Numbered from the stretch's first letter, positions 28,998-38,536 are shown. The stretch is DNA of 64,000 nt from Firmicutes bacterium HGW-Firmicutes-7 (GCA_002841375.1 PGZO01000002.1:62001-126000); one strand, 5' to 3'. Numbers and translations are program-made. Notes: generated from the letters alone by a model not told the origin.

Positions 28998-29834
28998 TCA
29001 CAAAAGCCAAGTTCCTTCAAATACTGTTTGCGCAGGGCCTGTCATATATACGTGATTTGACTTTTCATCCCATTCAATCATTAAGTCTCCACCAATTAGA
29101 TGAAGGGTAGCTTTTCTGTTAGTCAGCCCATTAAGCACACAAGAAACTAATGTAGCACATGCGCCAGTACCACAAGCCAATGTTTCCCCTGCCCCTCTTT
29201 CCCAAACTCTCATATTGATGTTTTCTTCATCAACTACTTGGGCAAATTCTACATTTGTCTTTTTAGGAAATATAGAGGCAACTTCAACAAGAGGTCCAAT
29301 TTCTTCCAATGGGAACTTCATAACGTCCTTTACAAATGTTACTGCATGAGGATTGCCCATGGATACACATGTAAATTCATATTTCTTATTTAACACTTCT
29401 AATTGTTCCTTCTTTACAGGATATTTACTAGAAATTACAGGAATAAGAGAGGCTTCAAGAATCGGCTCCCCCATATCTACCTTAACAGACTTTACTTTAC
29501 CATCTTGGGTCGTTAAGTTAAGTATTTTCATCCCCGCTAAAGTTTCTATATTTATTATTTTTTTCTGAATTAAACCTTTATCATATACATACTTTCCAAC
29601 ACATCTTATGGCGTTTCCGCACATCTCTGATTCAGATCCATCCGAATTAAACATTCTCATTCTAAAGTCCCCACTATTAATGGAAGGAAGAATAAGAACA
29701 AGTCCATCTGAGCCAACCCCAAAATTCCTATTACTCATTTTAATAGCTAACTCAGTTGGATCTTCTACGATCTCATCAAATCCGTTTATATAAATATAAT
29801 CATTTCCACACCCTTGCATTTTAGTAAACTTCAC
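28998..29834 (-). CDS. dapF: Diaminopimelate epimerase
   Basis: Cofactor-free epimerase that makes meso-diaminopimelate from the LL form. The 278-residue protein has the two-lobed DapF fold with both catalytic cysteines: the first in [17 protein letters not shown] and the second in [18 protein letters not shown]. The N-terminus [17 protein letters not shown] is typical. Translation starts at a GTG, seven bases after AAGGAGG. A 200-base gap with no visible gene separates it from dapL. Confidence 0.98.
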   Translation of the reverse strand: MKFTKMQGCGNDYIYINGFDEIVEDPTELAIKMSNRNFGVGSDGLVLILPSINSGDFRMRMFNSDGSESEMCGNAIRCVGKYVYDKGLIQKKIINIETLAGMKILNLTTQDGKVKSVKVDMGEPILEASLIPVISSKYPVKKEQLEVLNKKYEFTCVSMGNPHAVTFVKDVMKFPLEEIGPLVEVASIFPKKTNVEFAQVVDEENINMRVWERGAGETLACGTGACATLVSCVLNGLTNRKATLHLIGGDLMIEWDEKSNHVYMTGPAQTVFEGTWLL

Positions 29835-29920
29835 GCTTTCTCCTCCTTAGTGGTACTATTTAATAACACTATTCATTATAAACTATTTTCCATATTATTT
29901 CAATAGATAATACCAAAAGG

Positions 29921-30646
29921 TTATCTTATAACATTCAATAACCCTTGCTCCGGAACATTAATATACTGTTCCGGTACCTCTCCATTAATTACACGATCAA
30001 CCAAAGTTACTTCTTGGCAAACTTTGACTTGTGCACTGCTTAGTGGAACGACAACTTGCATTGTCATATCAATTTCAATCCAAATTCTATGATTTATTTG
30101 ATTAATACCTGTTGCTACAAAGCTACTTTTATAATTCGTTGTAACCGTACCATATGGCAAAATACTTACATTAATATTAGGCCCATAATTTGAAAAAACA
30201 CTTTCTCCTAATAATCTTCCCAATGGAATAGATAAAATCTCTTGATCATACTTTCCGATATCGTCATTTATTTTATATATTATATCTGCGTTCATTTGAT
30301 TAATTAAAACAGCATTTACACCAAATGAAATCATTTCACCTTTTTCATTATAATAGTATGTAACGAACCCTTCTGTTGACGTACTATACTCTGTAAGTGT
30401 TTCTTCAATTGCTTCATTAATTATTTGATTAGACATGGTGGTTACTTTAAGCTTCGACATGGCCACAACCGTTTGCATTAGTTCATCTTCTATATATCGA
30501 AAAAATAAGACAATAAAAGCCATAACAATAAATAGCGTTATGATAGATTTAAATTTCCTCCGCTCTTTCCTAGGTTTTCTACCTTTAATTACTTTTGAAG
30601 TTAGAAAAGGATATTTTAGTAGTGGCTTCCTTCTGATAATAATCAC
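29921..30646 (-). CDS. yunB: Sporulation protein YunB
   Basis: A 241-residue protein with one membrane helix (about residues 33-52) followed by an extracytoplasmic domain with KVTTMSNQIINEAIEETL, VNAVLINQMNADI, IPLGRLLGES and HRIWIEIDMTMQVVVPL. This matches YunB, a sigma-E-controlled sporulation protein of Bacillus needed for efficient spore formation. The frame begins at a GTG with only a weak AAAGAAG ribosome site. The gene diverges from the PBP gene across a 215-base intergenic region that must hold promoters for both. Confidence 0.9.
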   Translation of the reverse strand: MIIIRRKPLLKYPFLTSKVIKGRKPRKERRKFKSIITLFIVMAFIVLFFRYIEDELMQTVVAMSKLKVTTMSNQIINEAIEETLTEYSTSTEGFVTYYYNEKGEMISFGVNAVLINQMNADIIYKINDDIGKYDQEILSIPLGRLLGESVFSNYGPNINVSILPYGTVTTNYKSSFVATGINQINHRIWIEIDMTMQVVVPLSSAQVKVCQEVTLVDRVINGEVPEQYINVPEQGLLNVIR

Positions 30647-30861
30647 TTCTTTTTGAAGTCATTATTATATATTATGCTTCTTATCTATTTTCGTTACACA
30701 TTAATCTATGATAATTATACAAAATGAGTAGTTCTAATTTATATACAGCCAGTCATCCTTTAATTTCTATCAAATATTAAATTTATACTACGAATTGTGA
30801 TTTTACTTCCACAATTGTATATTATTTGATATAATGATTTTGTTTAAAAAGGAGGACGCAA

Positions 30862-33462
30862 ATGAACTTTGAAAAAAAAGCAACAAAGAAGAAACAAGAA
30901 GCCATCAATTCGGCACCAAAAAAAAGAAACAAAAAAGTTGGTGTTACACTAATAAAAGTTTTTGCATTTTCTATCTTGTTAGCTGGAATTATTGGAATAG
31001 CAACGGGCCTTGGAATCGTTAAGGCAATTATTGATTCTGCACCCCCATTAGATTTAGAAGATGTCAACCCAGAAGGCTATGCTACTTTCATTTATGATCA
31101 AGAGGGAAAGGAAATTCAAAAGCTACATGGAGATGAAGCAAATCGAATATATGCTCAACTCGATCAAATCCCTCAACATTTACAAGATGCAGTAGTGGCC
31201 CTTGAAGATGAAAGATTTTGGAACCACAATGGAATTGATATTCAAGGTATTTTTAGAGCAATTTTTAAAAACATAAAAAGTGGGGATTTAACTGCTTCAG
31301 GCGCTAGTACATTAACACAACAAATAATTAAAAACAATGTACTTTCACCAGAAAAGAAATTTGAACGAAAAATACAAGAACAATATTTAGCAATTCAATT
31401 AGAAAAAGAAATAGACAAAAAGAAAATATTAGAATTATATTTAAACACCTCTGCTTTTGGACGTGGCACATATGGTGTCCAAGCAGCCGCAAATACTTAT
31501 TTTAATAAAGATGTATCTGATTTAACGATTGCTGAATCAGCTACAATTGCTTCTATAACACAAAGACCAAATTTTTACGATCCATTGCTCAATCCTGAGA
31601 ATAATAAGGAAAAGCAAAAAATTGTTCTTAATAAAATGCTTGAACAAGAATATATTAACCAAGCAGAATACGATGAAGCATTAGTTGAAGATGTATATGC
31701 ACATATCCAAATTATTAATCAAGATATTGTACAATCAGACTATTCCTACTTTGTTGATGAAGTTATTCGTGCAGTATTAGAAGATTTGAAAGAACAAAAA
31801 GGCTATAATGAAGGCGAAGCCTTTAACTTAATCTATCGTGGTGGCCTAAGTATTTATATGACACAAGACTTAGGCATGCAAAGTATTGTAGATGAAGTGT
31901 ATACAAATGAAGAATATTTTCCGCCTGCAAGTGAAATGTATGCTGTGAGAGTTATGTATACGATGTCCGTTCAACACGCCGACGGAACAACCAAACATCA
32001 TTATGATGAAACAGAGTTTCCTACAAAAGAAAAAGCAGATGCACATCTTGAGGCGCTTGAAGCTGAATGGGTTCAAGCAGGTGATGAAATACTAGCTGAA
32101 AAAGTGTTGTATATTCCTCAACCTCAATCCGCTATGGTCATTATGGACTACCATAATGGTCATGTTAAAGCAATTTCTGGTGGCCGCGGCGAAAAGATCG
32201 GTAACCAAACATTTAATAGAGCAACTCAAGCCAAAAGACAACCTGGTTCGGCCTTTAAAATATTAGCTGCATATTTACCAGCTATAGATACTATGGGGTA
32301 TACTTTAGCAACAGTAATTGACGATGTTCCTTTTACGGTAACAACAGGTGGGGTGCCTTATTCCCCTAAGAACTGGTATAACCATCAAGCCTTTAATTAT
32401 CGTGGATTAACGTCAGTTAGAACTTCAATAAAAGACTCTATGAATATAAATGCAGTAAAAACATTATATGATATAGGTGCTCAAACTGGTTTTGATTATT
32501 TATTGAATCTAGGCTTTACTAGTTTGGTAGATACTGAGGTCGTGAATGGTAAGACCTATACAGATAAAAACCTTGCGCTTGCATTAGGTGGCATTACCCA
32601 CGGTGTTTCTCCTTTAGAGCTCACTGCAGCTTACGGTGCTATTGCTAACAATGGCGTATATATCGAACCTGTATTTTACACAAAGGTATTAAACCATAAA
32701 GGTGCAATATTGTTAGAAAAAGAACCTATTTCAAGAACGGTTATGAAGGAAACGACATCTTTCTTACTTACAAGTGCTATGCAATCTGTAATTACTGGTG
32801 GAACAGGTACTATGGCTAATTTTAAATCCATGCCAATTGCCGGAAAAACCGGAACAACACAAGATGATGTCGACTTAATATTAACGGCCTATACACCCTA
32901 TTATGTTGCAACTGTCTGGATGGGCTATGATCAACCAAAATCAATGAATTATAGCCACTCTTATCACTCTGTAATATGGCGTGATGTAATGAAGCGAATA
33001 CACGAAGATTTACCTTATAAAGATTTCCCAAGGCCTAGTGGAATCGTATCTGCATCCGTATGTTCAGAATCTGGAAAACTAGCTGTTCCAGGTTTATGTG
33101 ACCAAGATCCAAGAGGTTCAACAATCGTAACTGAATACTTTGCCGCTGGAACTGTTCCAACTGAAAGCTGTGATGTGCATATTAAAGCAATCGTTTGTGA
33201 AGAATCCGGTCTATTCGCAACTGAATATTGTCCTGAACATACAAAGATAGAAAAAATATTTATACAAAGACCACAACCATTAATTCCTGCTAACTGGAAT
33301 CCAAATAGTCCACCTAGAATTGCAGATCACCAATACGAGCTACCAGAGTCAATGGTTGGTGAATACTGTAACATACATGGTCCAGCTTTTGAAGTACCAG
33401 TAGTAGATTTACCAGACCAATCAAATTTCAATCCACTAAAATATCCAGAAGACAACGACTAA
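30862..33462 (+). CDS. Class A penicillin-binding protein (PBP1A-type)
   Basis: Bifunctional peptidoglycan synthase of 866 residues. After a basic cytoplasmic tail and a membrane helix (about 36-60), the GT51 glycosyltransferase domain shows ALEDERFWNHNGIDIQGIFRA and GASTLTQQIIKNN. The transpeptidase domain has the SxxK serine in RQPGSAFKILAAY, the SxN motif in DSMNINAVKTL and the KTG motif in IAGKTGTTQDDVD. A Cys-containing C-terminal tail of about 120 residues (CSESGKLAVPGLC, CDVH, CEESGLFATEYC) follows, as in several clostridial PBPs. AAGGAGG is at a good distance from the ATG. Confidence 0.96.
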   Translation: MNFEKKATKKKQEAINSAPKKRNKKVGVTLIKVFAFSILLAGIIGIATGLGIVKAIIDSAPPLDLEDVNPEGYATFIYDQEGKEIQKLHGDEANRIYAQLDQIPQHLQDAVVALEDERFWNHNGIDIQGIFRAIFKNIKSGDLTASGASTLTQQIIKNNVLSPEKKFERKIQEQYLAIQLEKEIDKKKILELYLNTSAFGRGTYGVQAAANTYFNKDVSDLTIAESATIASITQRPNFYDPLLNPENNKEKQKIVLNKMLEQEYINQAEYDEALVEDVYAHIQIINQDIVQSDYSYFVDEVIRAVLEDLKEQKGYNEGEAFNLIYRGGLSIYMTQDLGMQSIVDEVYTNEEYFPPASEMYAVRVMYTMSVQHADGTTKHHYDETEFPTKEKADAHLEALEAEWVQAGDEILAEKVLYIPQPQSAMVIMDYHNGHVKAISGGRGEKIGNQTFNRATQAKRQPGSAFKILAAYLPAIDTMGYTLATVIDDVPFTVTTGGVPYSPKNWYNHQAFNYRGLTSVRTSIKDSMNINAVKTLYDIGAQTGFDYLLNLGFTSLVDTEVVNGKTYTDKNLALALGGITHGVSPLELTAAYGAIANNGVYIEPVFYTKVLNHKGAILLEKEPISRTVMKETTSFLLTSAMQSVITGGTGTMANFKSMPIAGKTGTTQDDVDLILTAYTPYYVATVWMGYDQPKSMNYSHSYHSVIWRDVMKRIHEDLPYKDFPRPSGIVSASVCSESGKLAVPGLCDQDPRGSTIVTEYFAAGTVPTESCDVHIKAIVCEESGLFATEYCPEHTKIEKIFIQRPQPLIPANWNPNSPPRIADHQYELPESMVGEYCNIHGPAFEVPVVDLPDQSNFNPLKYPEDND

Positions 33463-33473
33463 AGTAATTTTTT

Positions 33474-33515
33474 AACCAAAAAAATAAAGCTCTTAAGAGC
33501 TTTATTTTTTTGGTT
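33474..33515. terminator. Perfect 42-base palindromic bidirectional terminator
   Basis: Two 21-base arms, 33474-33494 and 33495-33515, are exact reverse complements with no spacer (core AGCTCTTAAGAGCT, flanks of A and T runs). It lies 11 bases after the PBP stop and contains the stop codon of the convergent spoVAE gene. T-runs follow the stem on both strands, so it can end transcription from both sides. Confidence 0.93.
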
Positions 33516-33867
33516 TTGAATCAAAGATAATGGCAGCTAAATATCCAAACAATATGGCTGCTGTGATACCTGCCGAAGTGGCCTTAAGCCCTCCTGTAAA
33601 AGCACCAATTAATCCTTCCTTGTCTACTTCTTTCATAACCCCTTCCCCTAACGCAAATCCAAACCCAATAATTGGCACAGTAGCACCCGCTCCTCCAAAG
33701 CTTTCAACATATTGATATAACCCTAACCCTGTTAGCAATGTACCTAGCACTACATAAAGTACAACAATTCTCGCAGGTAATAGCTTCGTTCTATCCATCA
33801 ATACTTGGGCTATGGTACAAATAATGCCTCCTGTAATAAACGCTTTAAAATATTCCATATTTGTCAC
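33502..33867 (-). CDS. spoVAE: Stage V sporulation protein AE (SpoVAEb)
   Basis: A 121-residue membrane protein with three to four helices, GGAGATVPIIGFGFALGEGVMKE and GAFTGGLKATSAGITAAILFGYL. This is the SpoVAEb type, paralogous to SpoVAC, and part of the inner spore membrane channel for calcium dipicolinate. It starts 8 bases after spoVAD. It is the last gene of the operon; no spoVAEa or spoVAF follows, since the next gene is the convergent PBP. Confidence 0.95.
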   Translation of the reverse strand: MTNMEYFKAFITGGIICTIAQVLMDRTKLLPARIVVLYVVLGTLLTGLGLYQYVESFGGAGATVPIIGFGFALGEGVMKEVDKEGLIGAFTGGLKATSAGITAAILFGYLAAIIFDSKPKK

Positions 33868-33875
33868 CTATCACT

Positions 33876-34883
33876 TTAGTTTTCTAATACAACACCATGG
33901 GCGATGCCAGGGATGCTTTCTCCTTCATTTGAACTAACTGTGCTCAACATGGCCCCAGTAGGTACAAACAACAGCTTATTAATTTCTTTATCTTCCATTT
34001 TTTCCAAAATATATCCTGCAAGTGTCACCGCCGAACAACCACAGCCACTTCCCCCTGCTAAAGTGTTTTGCGATTCTGAATCAAATATTTCCATCCCACA
34101 ATCAATATAATTACTTGTTAAATCATACCCCTCCTTCTTTACCAATTCTATTAAAAGCTTACTTCCATATTTACCTAAATCACCTGTTGCAATAAGATCT
34201 AAATCACTTGGCTGTTTACCCGTATCTTTGAAAAAGCTTACAATTGTATCTGCTGCTGCTGGGGCCATTACAGCACCCATATCCATTGGATCCATGGCAC
34301 CAAGGTCTACAATCTTACCCGGAATGGCATAAGTTATTTTAGGACCGGTTCCAATCTTCGAAACGATTACCGCGCCACTGCCTGTTACGGTCCATGTTGA
34401 CGTTGGTGGTCTTTGACTTCCGTATTCAAGTGGGAATCTAAATTGCTTTTCAGCACCACAAAAATGGCTTGAGGTTGTAGCCAAACAGTAGTCAGCAAAA
34501 CCTGCTTCAACTGTCATAGCTGCCAAAATTAGCGATTCACCCATGGTTGAACATGCACCATAAACACCGAAAAAAGGAACACCCAGAGGGCGAAGAGCAA
34601 AGCTAGTTCCAATCAATTGACTAAGAAGATCTCCTGAAAAAATATATCTTATATCCGATAAATTCAAACTTGCTTTTTTTATTGACATAAGAACGGCCTC
34701 TTTTAAAATTTTACTCTCTGCTTTTTCCCAAGAATCCTCTCCCCATAAAACATCTTCTAATATTTGATCAAAATAGCTTGCTAAAGGCCCTTCCCCCTCT
34801 TTAGGTCCTACGATAGCAGCATGGCTAACAATTTTTGGCATATTATCAAATTTAATCGTTTGTGTACCAACTTGTGTACCCAT
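33876..34883 (-). CDS. spoVAD: Stage V sporulation protein AD
   Basis: A 335-residue soluble protein with a thiolase-like fold that binds dipicolinate at the spore inner membrane in Bacillus. Seen are PFFGVYGACSTMGESLILAA, HFCGAEKQFRFPLEYGSQRPPTSTWTVTGSGA, LIATGDLGKYG and the C-terminal LAGGSGCGCSAVTLAGYIL, all typical of SpoVAD. It is separated from spoVAC by an unusually long 110-base gap that holds a dispersed repeat. Confidence 0.97.
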   Translation of the reverse strand: MGTQVGTQTIKFDNMPKIVSHAAIVGPKEGEGPLASYFDQILEDVLWGEDSWEKAESKILKEAVLMSIKKASLNLSDIRYIFSGDLLSQLIGTSFALRPLGVPFFGVYGACSTMGESLILAAMTVEAGFADYCLATTSSHFCGAEKQFRFPLEYGSQRPPTSTWTVTGSGAVIVSKIGTGPKITYAIPGKIVDLGAMDPMDMGAVMAPAAADTIVSFFKDTGKQPSDLDLIATGDLGKYGSKLLIELVKKEGYDLTSNYIDCGMEIFDSESQNTLAGGSGCGCSAVTLAGYILEKMEDKEINKLLFVPTGAMLSTVSSNEGESIPGIAHGVVLEN

Positions 34884-34905
34884 TTTCTTCCTCCATTTTT
34901 TATTA

Positions 34906-34982
34906 ATGACATTTTAATGTCAATGATACAAACCCTCAGTGTTCATTCGTGCAATGGATACTCGCCCTTCGCATTCGCTACG
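34906..34982. repeat. Spacer in the spoVA operon with a palindrome and a dispersed 27-base repeat
   Basis: Between spoVAC and spoVAD lies a palindrome TGACATTTTAATGTCA (about 34907-34922) and the 27-base module GGATACTCGCCCTTCGCATT plus CGCTACG at 34956-34982. The same module, with one difference (C for T), is at 27420-27446. The other spoVA genes are packed within 8-25 bases of each other, so this spacer is an insertion-like exception. Confidence 0.7.
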
Positions 34983-34993
34983 TAATTATTTTG

Positions 34994-35446
34994 CTAGCCA
35001 CCAAAGAAAAAATAAATAATGCCAACAACAACCGAAGAAATTGTTCCATAAACAATAACTGGCCCAGCAATGGTAAACATCTTTGCTCCAACACCAAGTA
35101 CATACCCTTCTTTTTTAAATTCTATTGCTGAAGCAACAATTGAATTCGCAAAACCAGTAATAGGAATAATTGAGCCAGCACCAGCAAATTCACCTAAGGA
35201 ATCATATAAATCCAATCCTGTGAAAAGAGAACCCAGGAATATCAGAAACATGCTTGTAATCATTGCAGCATCATCTTTATTGAAATCCCAATACTTTAGC
35301 ACATTAATAATGATTTGTCCTAAAACACATATTGCGCCCCCAACAACAAAAGCCTTTACACAATTAATCAGAAGCTTTGGTTTTGGCGAAGTGTTTTGAA
35401 CCATTTTATCATACTCTTTTTTCTTCTCAGATCCACTACTTTTCAT
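34994..35446 (-). CDS. spoVAC: Stage V sporulation protein AC
   Basis: A 150-residue membrane protein with about four helices after a charged N-terminal tail. Family stretches seen are NCVKAFVVGGAICVLGQIIINVL, SLFTGLDLYDSLGEFAGAGSIIPITGFANSIVASAIEFKKEG-type (two adjacent parts) and GVGAKMFTIAGPVIVYGT. SpoVAC acts as a mechanosensitive dipicolinate channel component in Bacillus spores. It follows spoVAB by 23 bases. Confidence 0.96.
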   Translation of the reverse strand: MKSSGSEKKKEYDKMVQNTSPKPKLLINCVKAFVVGGAICVLGQIIINVLKYWDFNKDDAAMITSMFLIFLGSLFTGLDLYDSLGEFAGAGSIIPITGFANSIVASAIEFKKEGYVLGVGAKMFTIAGPVIVYGTISSVVVGIIYFFFGG

Positions 35447-35469
35447 ATGTCACTGCCTTTCATTATTTA

Positions 35470-35901
35470 TTAATTTGAGTAAAACCCTTGTATTAAAAAG
35501 TACATTAGCGATCCCGTCATCTTACCAACTGCTAAACATACCATTAAAAAAACCAGTCCATTTTTCAAATAAATTCTTCTTGTGAGAATTGGAACAACAT
35601 CAAGAACTTCAGCAATAGAGACGGCAACGCTTCCTACAAATATACCTGAAAATAGGCCTACAAGAATTGTTCCTACGATTCCTAACCCAATTTCAATGGA
35701 AGTTATTAAAGTGATTCCCCCAAAAATCCCTCCATATAAAATACAATCTTCATAAATATACATTAACTTTTCAGTTTTAGTCTTTTGTGCCATTCTTGGA
35801 ACTACACCAAGTATTGCTATGAAGGCGAAAATTCCACCTGAAATGACTATACCACTTCCGAAGCCTATCATTATTAATACGATTATTTTTAATATAAACA
35901 T
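35470..35901 (-). CDS. spoVAB: Stage V sporulation protein AB
   Basis: A 143-residue membrane protein with four to five helices; GSGIVISGGIFAFIAILGVVPRM and GLFSGIFVGSVAVSIAEVLDVVPI are characteristic of SpoVAB. The start codon shares one base with the spoVAA stop (TAATG), so the two are coupled. The presence of AA and AB shows a Bacillus-like long spoVA operon rather than the short spoVAC-D-E form common in Clostridium. Confidence 0.94.
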   Translation of the reverse strand: MFILKIIVLIMIGFGSGIVISGGIFAFIAILGVVPRMAQKTKTEKLMYIYEDCILYGGIFGGITLITSIEIGLGIVGTILVGLFSGIFVGSVAVSIAEVLDVVPILTRRIYLKNGLVFLMVCLAVGKMTGSLMYFLIQGFYSN

Positions 35902-36518
35902 TATTTTTCTCCTTTAGTTTCTTTTAAGGTTTCAATAATGCTGTCATCCACTTGGTTTTCATAAAGTTTAAGCTCAACCTCAATTGGTGTGGGATCATTT
36001 GTAAATTTAATTTTAGAAAAATGATTGAAAAACACCGAGATTCCAACGGCTAGTCCGATAGAATATGAGATTTCAATAACATAGGGTTGCAAACGATCAC
36101 TACCGAGAAACATAAAATAGAACTTAGTAAAGACTTCTGGTAATTGAGTATCTGTATGGAAAGCCATAATAGCAACTGCACTTCCTGTTAATAACACCGC
36201 CCCTACAAAACAAACTTTTAGTAGGGTAAGCAGCTTGTTTTCCTTTTCTGCATGTTTCTTATAACATATAATCGTATCATTTTCGCCCAAATTATGAATA
36301 ATAACTTCACTATTTTTTTTATTTATTTCTTCAATGATATCAATTATTGAAATCAGATAATTCCTAGTAATTTCATCCGGAATAGTCATTAATTCAATTT
36401 TACTTATTTCTTCGATAATATCCTTAGGTCCCTGCATGGTTGCTACGTCTTTAATATATACATTTTTTTTACTAATAATGGTTGCCTTTTTGACTGTTTT
36501 CAAGTATATATGAATCAT
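35901..36518 (-). CDS. spoVAA: Stage V sporulation protein AA
   Basis: A 205-residue protein with a cytoplasmic N-terminal domain (about 1-95) and two membrane helices (about 100-122 and 145-165). IHIYLKTVKKATIISKKNVYIKDVA and YSIGLAVGISVFFNHFSK support SpoVAA. There is no good ribosome site in front of its ATG; it begins 6 bases after the stop codon of a 38-codon reading frame, so translation is probably coupled to that small gene. Confidence 0.92.
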   Translation of the reverse strand: MIHIYLKTVKKATIISKKNVYIKDVATMQGPKDIIEEISKIELMTIPDEITRNYLISIIDIIEEINKKNSEVIIHNLGENDTIICYKKHAEKENKLLTLLKVCFVGAVLLTGSAVAIMAFHTDTQLPEVFTKFYFMFLGSDRLQPYVIEISYSIGLAVGISVFFNHFSKIKFTNDPTPIEVELKLYENQVDDSIIETLKETKGEK

Positions 36519-36524
36519 GATTTT

Positions 36525-36641
36525 CTATATTAAGGTACCTTCATAGTATTTATCTTCTCTATCAGTAAGTTGCGTATAAGTAATGACTGAAATTGTAACA
36601 AGAGTTAAGACAACCAAAATAAGCATTATTATTTTTCTCAT
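36525..36641 (-). CDS. Small membrane protein (38 residues) at the head of the spoVA operon
   Basis: A reading frame of 38 codons, MRKIIMLILVVLTLVTISVI at the start and a polar tail TYTQLTDREDKYYEGTLI. It has one membrane helix (residues 4-21) and a short acidic tail. The ATG is preceded by GGAGGGATGAT, a strong ribosome site with good spacing, while the next gene, spoVAA, lacks one and begins 6 bases after this stop. A sigma-G-like promoter lies 31-61 bases upstream of the ATG. I do not recognise the protein; the genetic setting suggests a forespore membrane peptide. Confidence 0.72.
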   Translation of the reverse strand: MRKIIMLILVVLTLVTISVITYTQLTDREDKYYEGTLI

Positions 36642-36671
36642 ATCATCCCTCCATTGCGTATAGATTCTTTT

Positions 36672-36702
36672 TATTGTAATCATTTTACTCAATTTCTATA
36701 CA
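36672..36702 (-). promoter_or_regulatory. Candidate sigma-F/sigma-G promoter of the spoVA operon
   Basis: On the minus strand GTATA (36701-36697), an 18-base spacer and TACAATA (36678-36672) match the Bacillus sigma-G consensus (GHATR, N18, CATWHTA) at 10 of 12 positions. It lies between the sigF terminator and the small membrane-protein gene that opens the spoVA operon. Known sigma-G control of spoVA in other spore formers fits. Confidence 0.45.
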
Positions 36703-36730
36703 AGAAAATCTTTGTTGCAGTAATCTCAAA

Positions 36731-36760
36731 AAAAAAGAAAAAAAGACATGGTTGTCTTTT
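36731..36760 (-). terminator. Terminator after sigF
   Basis: On the minus strand AAAAGACA-ACCA-TGTCTTTT is followed by a run TTTCTTTTTTTTT. It is 35 bases after the sigF stop and separates the spoIIA operon from spoVA. In Bacillus the spoIIA and spoVA operons are also adjacent but separately controlled. Confidence 0.85.
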
Positions 36761-36794
36761 ATAGAATTTTATCTATTCATTTGTGCGTACGTCA

Positions 36795-37514
36795 TTACGA
36801 TAATTTTTTCTTCATATTCTCCAGAATTTTTTTTTCTAAACGTGATACTTGAACTTGTGAAATCCCAAGCTTCTCTGCAATCTCTGTTTGCGTTTTATCT
36901 TGGAAATATCTTAAAGAAATAATCTCTTTTTCCTTTGGTGCTAGCTGTGCCATAATTTCCCTTAATGCTAGTAGATCAACCATTTTACTACTTTCATCTT
37001 CTAAACTTTTTATTTTATCTAATAAATAAATTGGATTCCCATCACCTTGGTAAATCGTTTTATGAAGTGATTCAACATCGGTGGAAGATTCAAGCGCCAT
37101 AACTACTTCTTCAACTGAACTTCCAATTGCACGCGCGATTTCATCAATAGTAGGCTCTCTTCCATATTGATTATTAAGAACTTCTCTTGTTATTCTTGCT
37201 TTATTTCCCATTTCTTTAAGAGACCTGCTAACCTTAATCATTCCATCATCTCTAATAAACCGCTTAATTTCTCCAATAATCATAGGAACTGCATAGGTTG
37301 AAAATTGTACTTGATACGATAAATCAAACTTATCTATTGCTTTAAGTAGTCCAATACATCCAATTTGAAAAAGATCATCTAGTTCATAGCCCCTATTTGT
37401 AAACCTTCTAACTATACTCCAAATAAGTCCAATGTTTTCTTTTACCAGCGTTTCCCTCGCTTCAAGATGACCCGCTTGCGAATGTATTATTAACTGCAAA
37501 GTTCCTTTATTCAT
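36795..37514 (-). CDS. sigF: RNA polymerase sigma factor sigma-F (SpoIIAC)
   Basis: Forespore-specific sigma factor of 239 residues. Region 2 shows [20 protein letters not shown] and [40 protein letters not shown] and [11 protein letters not shown] are classic SigF/SigG sequences; region 4 has [24 protein letters not shown]. The start was set to ATG 37514 instead of a GTG at 37538: GAGGAAG is then correctly placed and the N-terminus matches SigF length. The start overlaps the 3' end of spoIIAB by 8 bases. Confidence 0.96.
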   Translation of the reverse strand: MNKGTLQLIIHSQAGHLEARETLVKENIGLIWSIVRRFTNRGYELDDLFQIGCIGLLKAIDKFDLSYQVQFSTYAVPMIIGEIKRFIRDDGMIKVSRSLKEMGNKARITREVLNNQYGREPTIDEIARAIGSSVEEVVMALESSTDVESLHKTIYQGDGNPIYLLDKIKSLEDESSKMVDLLALREIMAQLAPKEKEIISLRYFQDKTQTEIAEKLGISQVQVSRLEKKILENMKKKLS

Positions 37515-37965
37515 TACATGCTTCCTCTTTTGTTGCACGAAGGCTAAGTAAAGTTTTTTTCATCATAACCGTTGTACCACAACCTTCAACAGATTCAACC
37601 TCAACATTATCCATAAACGCTTCCATTACCGTAAATCCCATTCCCGACCTTTCCATATTAGGTTTGGAGGTAAATAATGGTTGTCTTGCCTCTTCAATAT
37701 TGGATATACCTTTCCCATGATCTTCAATTTCAACATAAATAACATCATCTACGATCTTGCAGTAGATATAAACTTTTCCTGGATACATTTCATATCCATG
37801 AATAATTGCATTCGTAACAGCTTCTGAAATCGAAGTTTTTATATCAGCTAATTCCTCTATGGTTGGATCAAGCTGAGCTACAAACGCTGCAACAACGACT
37901 CTTGCAAAACCTTCATTTTGTGATTTACTATCAAATTCAATTTTCATTTCATTTTCAAATTTCAT
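37507..37965 (-). CDS. spoIIAB: Anti-sigma-F factor SpoIIAB
   Basis: Serine kinase and anti-sigma factor holding sigma-F inactive before septation. The 152-residue GHKL-fold protein shows the N box [20 protein letters not shown], the G1 box [19 protein letters not shown] and the G2 region [15 protein letters not shown]. Length is typical (about 146). It lies between spoIIAA and sigF and overlaps the latter, as in Bacillus. Confidence 0.98.
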   Translation of the reverse strand: MKFENEMKIEFDSKSQNEGFARVVVAAFVAQLDPTIEELADIKTSISEAVTNAIIHGYEMYPGKVYIYCKIVDDVIYVEIEDHGKGISNIEEARQPLFTSKPNMERSGMGFTVMEAFMDNVEVESVEGCGTTVMMKKTLLSLRATKEEACNE

Positions 37966-37984
37966 TGTTATCCCCCACTTTCTT

Positions 37985-38323
37985 TTAGACTAATCTTTTA
38001 ATAGCATCTTGAACACTTTCATAGTTTTTTACTAATCTATAAATGCCCGAAAGCTTTAATACTCTTTGAATGTTACTGTTTACATTAATAAGTCCAACAT
38101 CACCACCCATTTGCTTCATTTTTTTATATCTTCCCATAATGACGCCAATGCCTGAGCTATCCATAAATACAGTATTAGAAAAATCAAATATTAACACTTT
38201 TATCGAATTCATTGCAATAAGTTGATCTAGCCTGTCCCTTATTTCTTCAGCTTTATGATGATCAATTTCAGCGTCTAACCTAACGATCATGTTCCTATGC
38301 TTAATCTCATATGTTAAACTCAT
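37985..38323 (-). CDS. spoIIAA: Anti-sigma-F factor antagonist SpoIIAA
   Basis: A 112-residue STAS-domain protein. [20 protein letters not shown] contains the conserved Ser that SpoIIAB phosphorylates. First gene of the spoIIA operon, 19 bases before spoIIAB, with GGAGGAGAG in front of the ATG. Dephosphorylation by SpoIIE (not in the window) would release sigma-F. A sigma-H promoter is expected in the 250-base upstream region but I could not identify one with confidence. Confidence 0.97.
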   Translation of the reverse strand: MSLTYEIKHRNMIVRLDAEIDHHKAEEIRDRLDQLIAMNSIKVLIFDFSNTVFMDSSGIGVIMGRYKKMKQMGGDVGLINVNSNIQRVLKLSGIYRLVKNYESVQDAIKRLV

Positions 38324-38536
38324 AGGTCTCTCCTCCTTATTCTTCGTTACAAGATATTATTATAATATATCACAAGCTTGTTTACAATATGTTTTTTTAA
38401 TATTTACACCCTTATTAATAAATACGCTCCATTTATTTACATTATAATACATAATAATTGTAATTTCATCATTTTATTATTGTATCTGGTTTAAGCAAAT
38501 CATATGTGGGGATCTTTTCATACAATACATATACTC

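Noticed and set aside
38324-38536. Sigma-H promoter of spoIIA
   Set aside because: Expected from biology, but no sequence matching the sigma-H consensus well enough was found.
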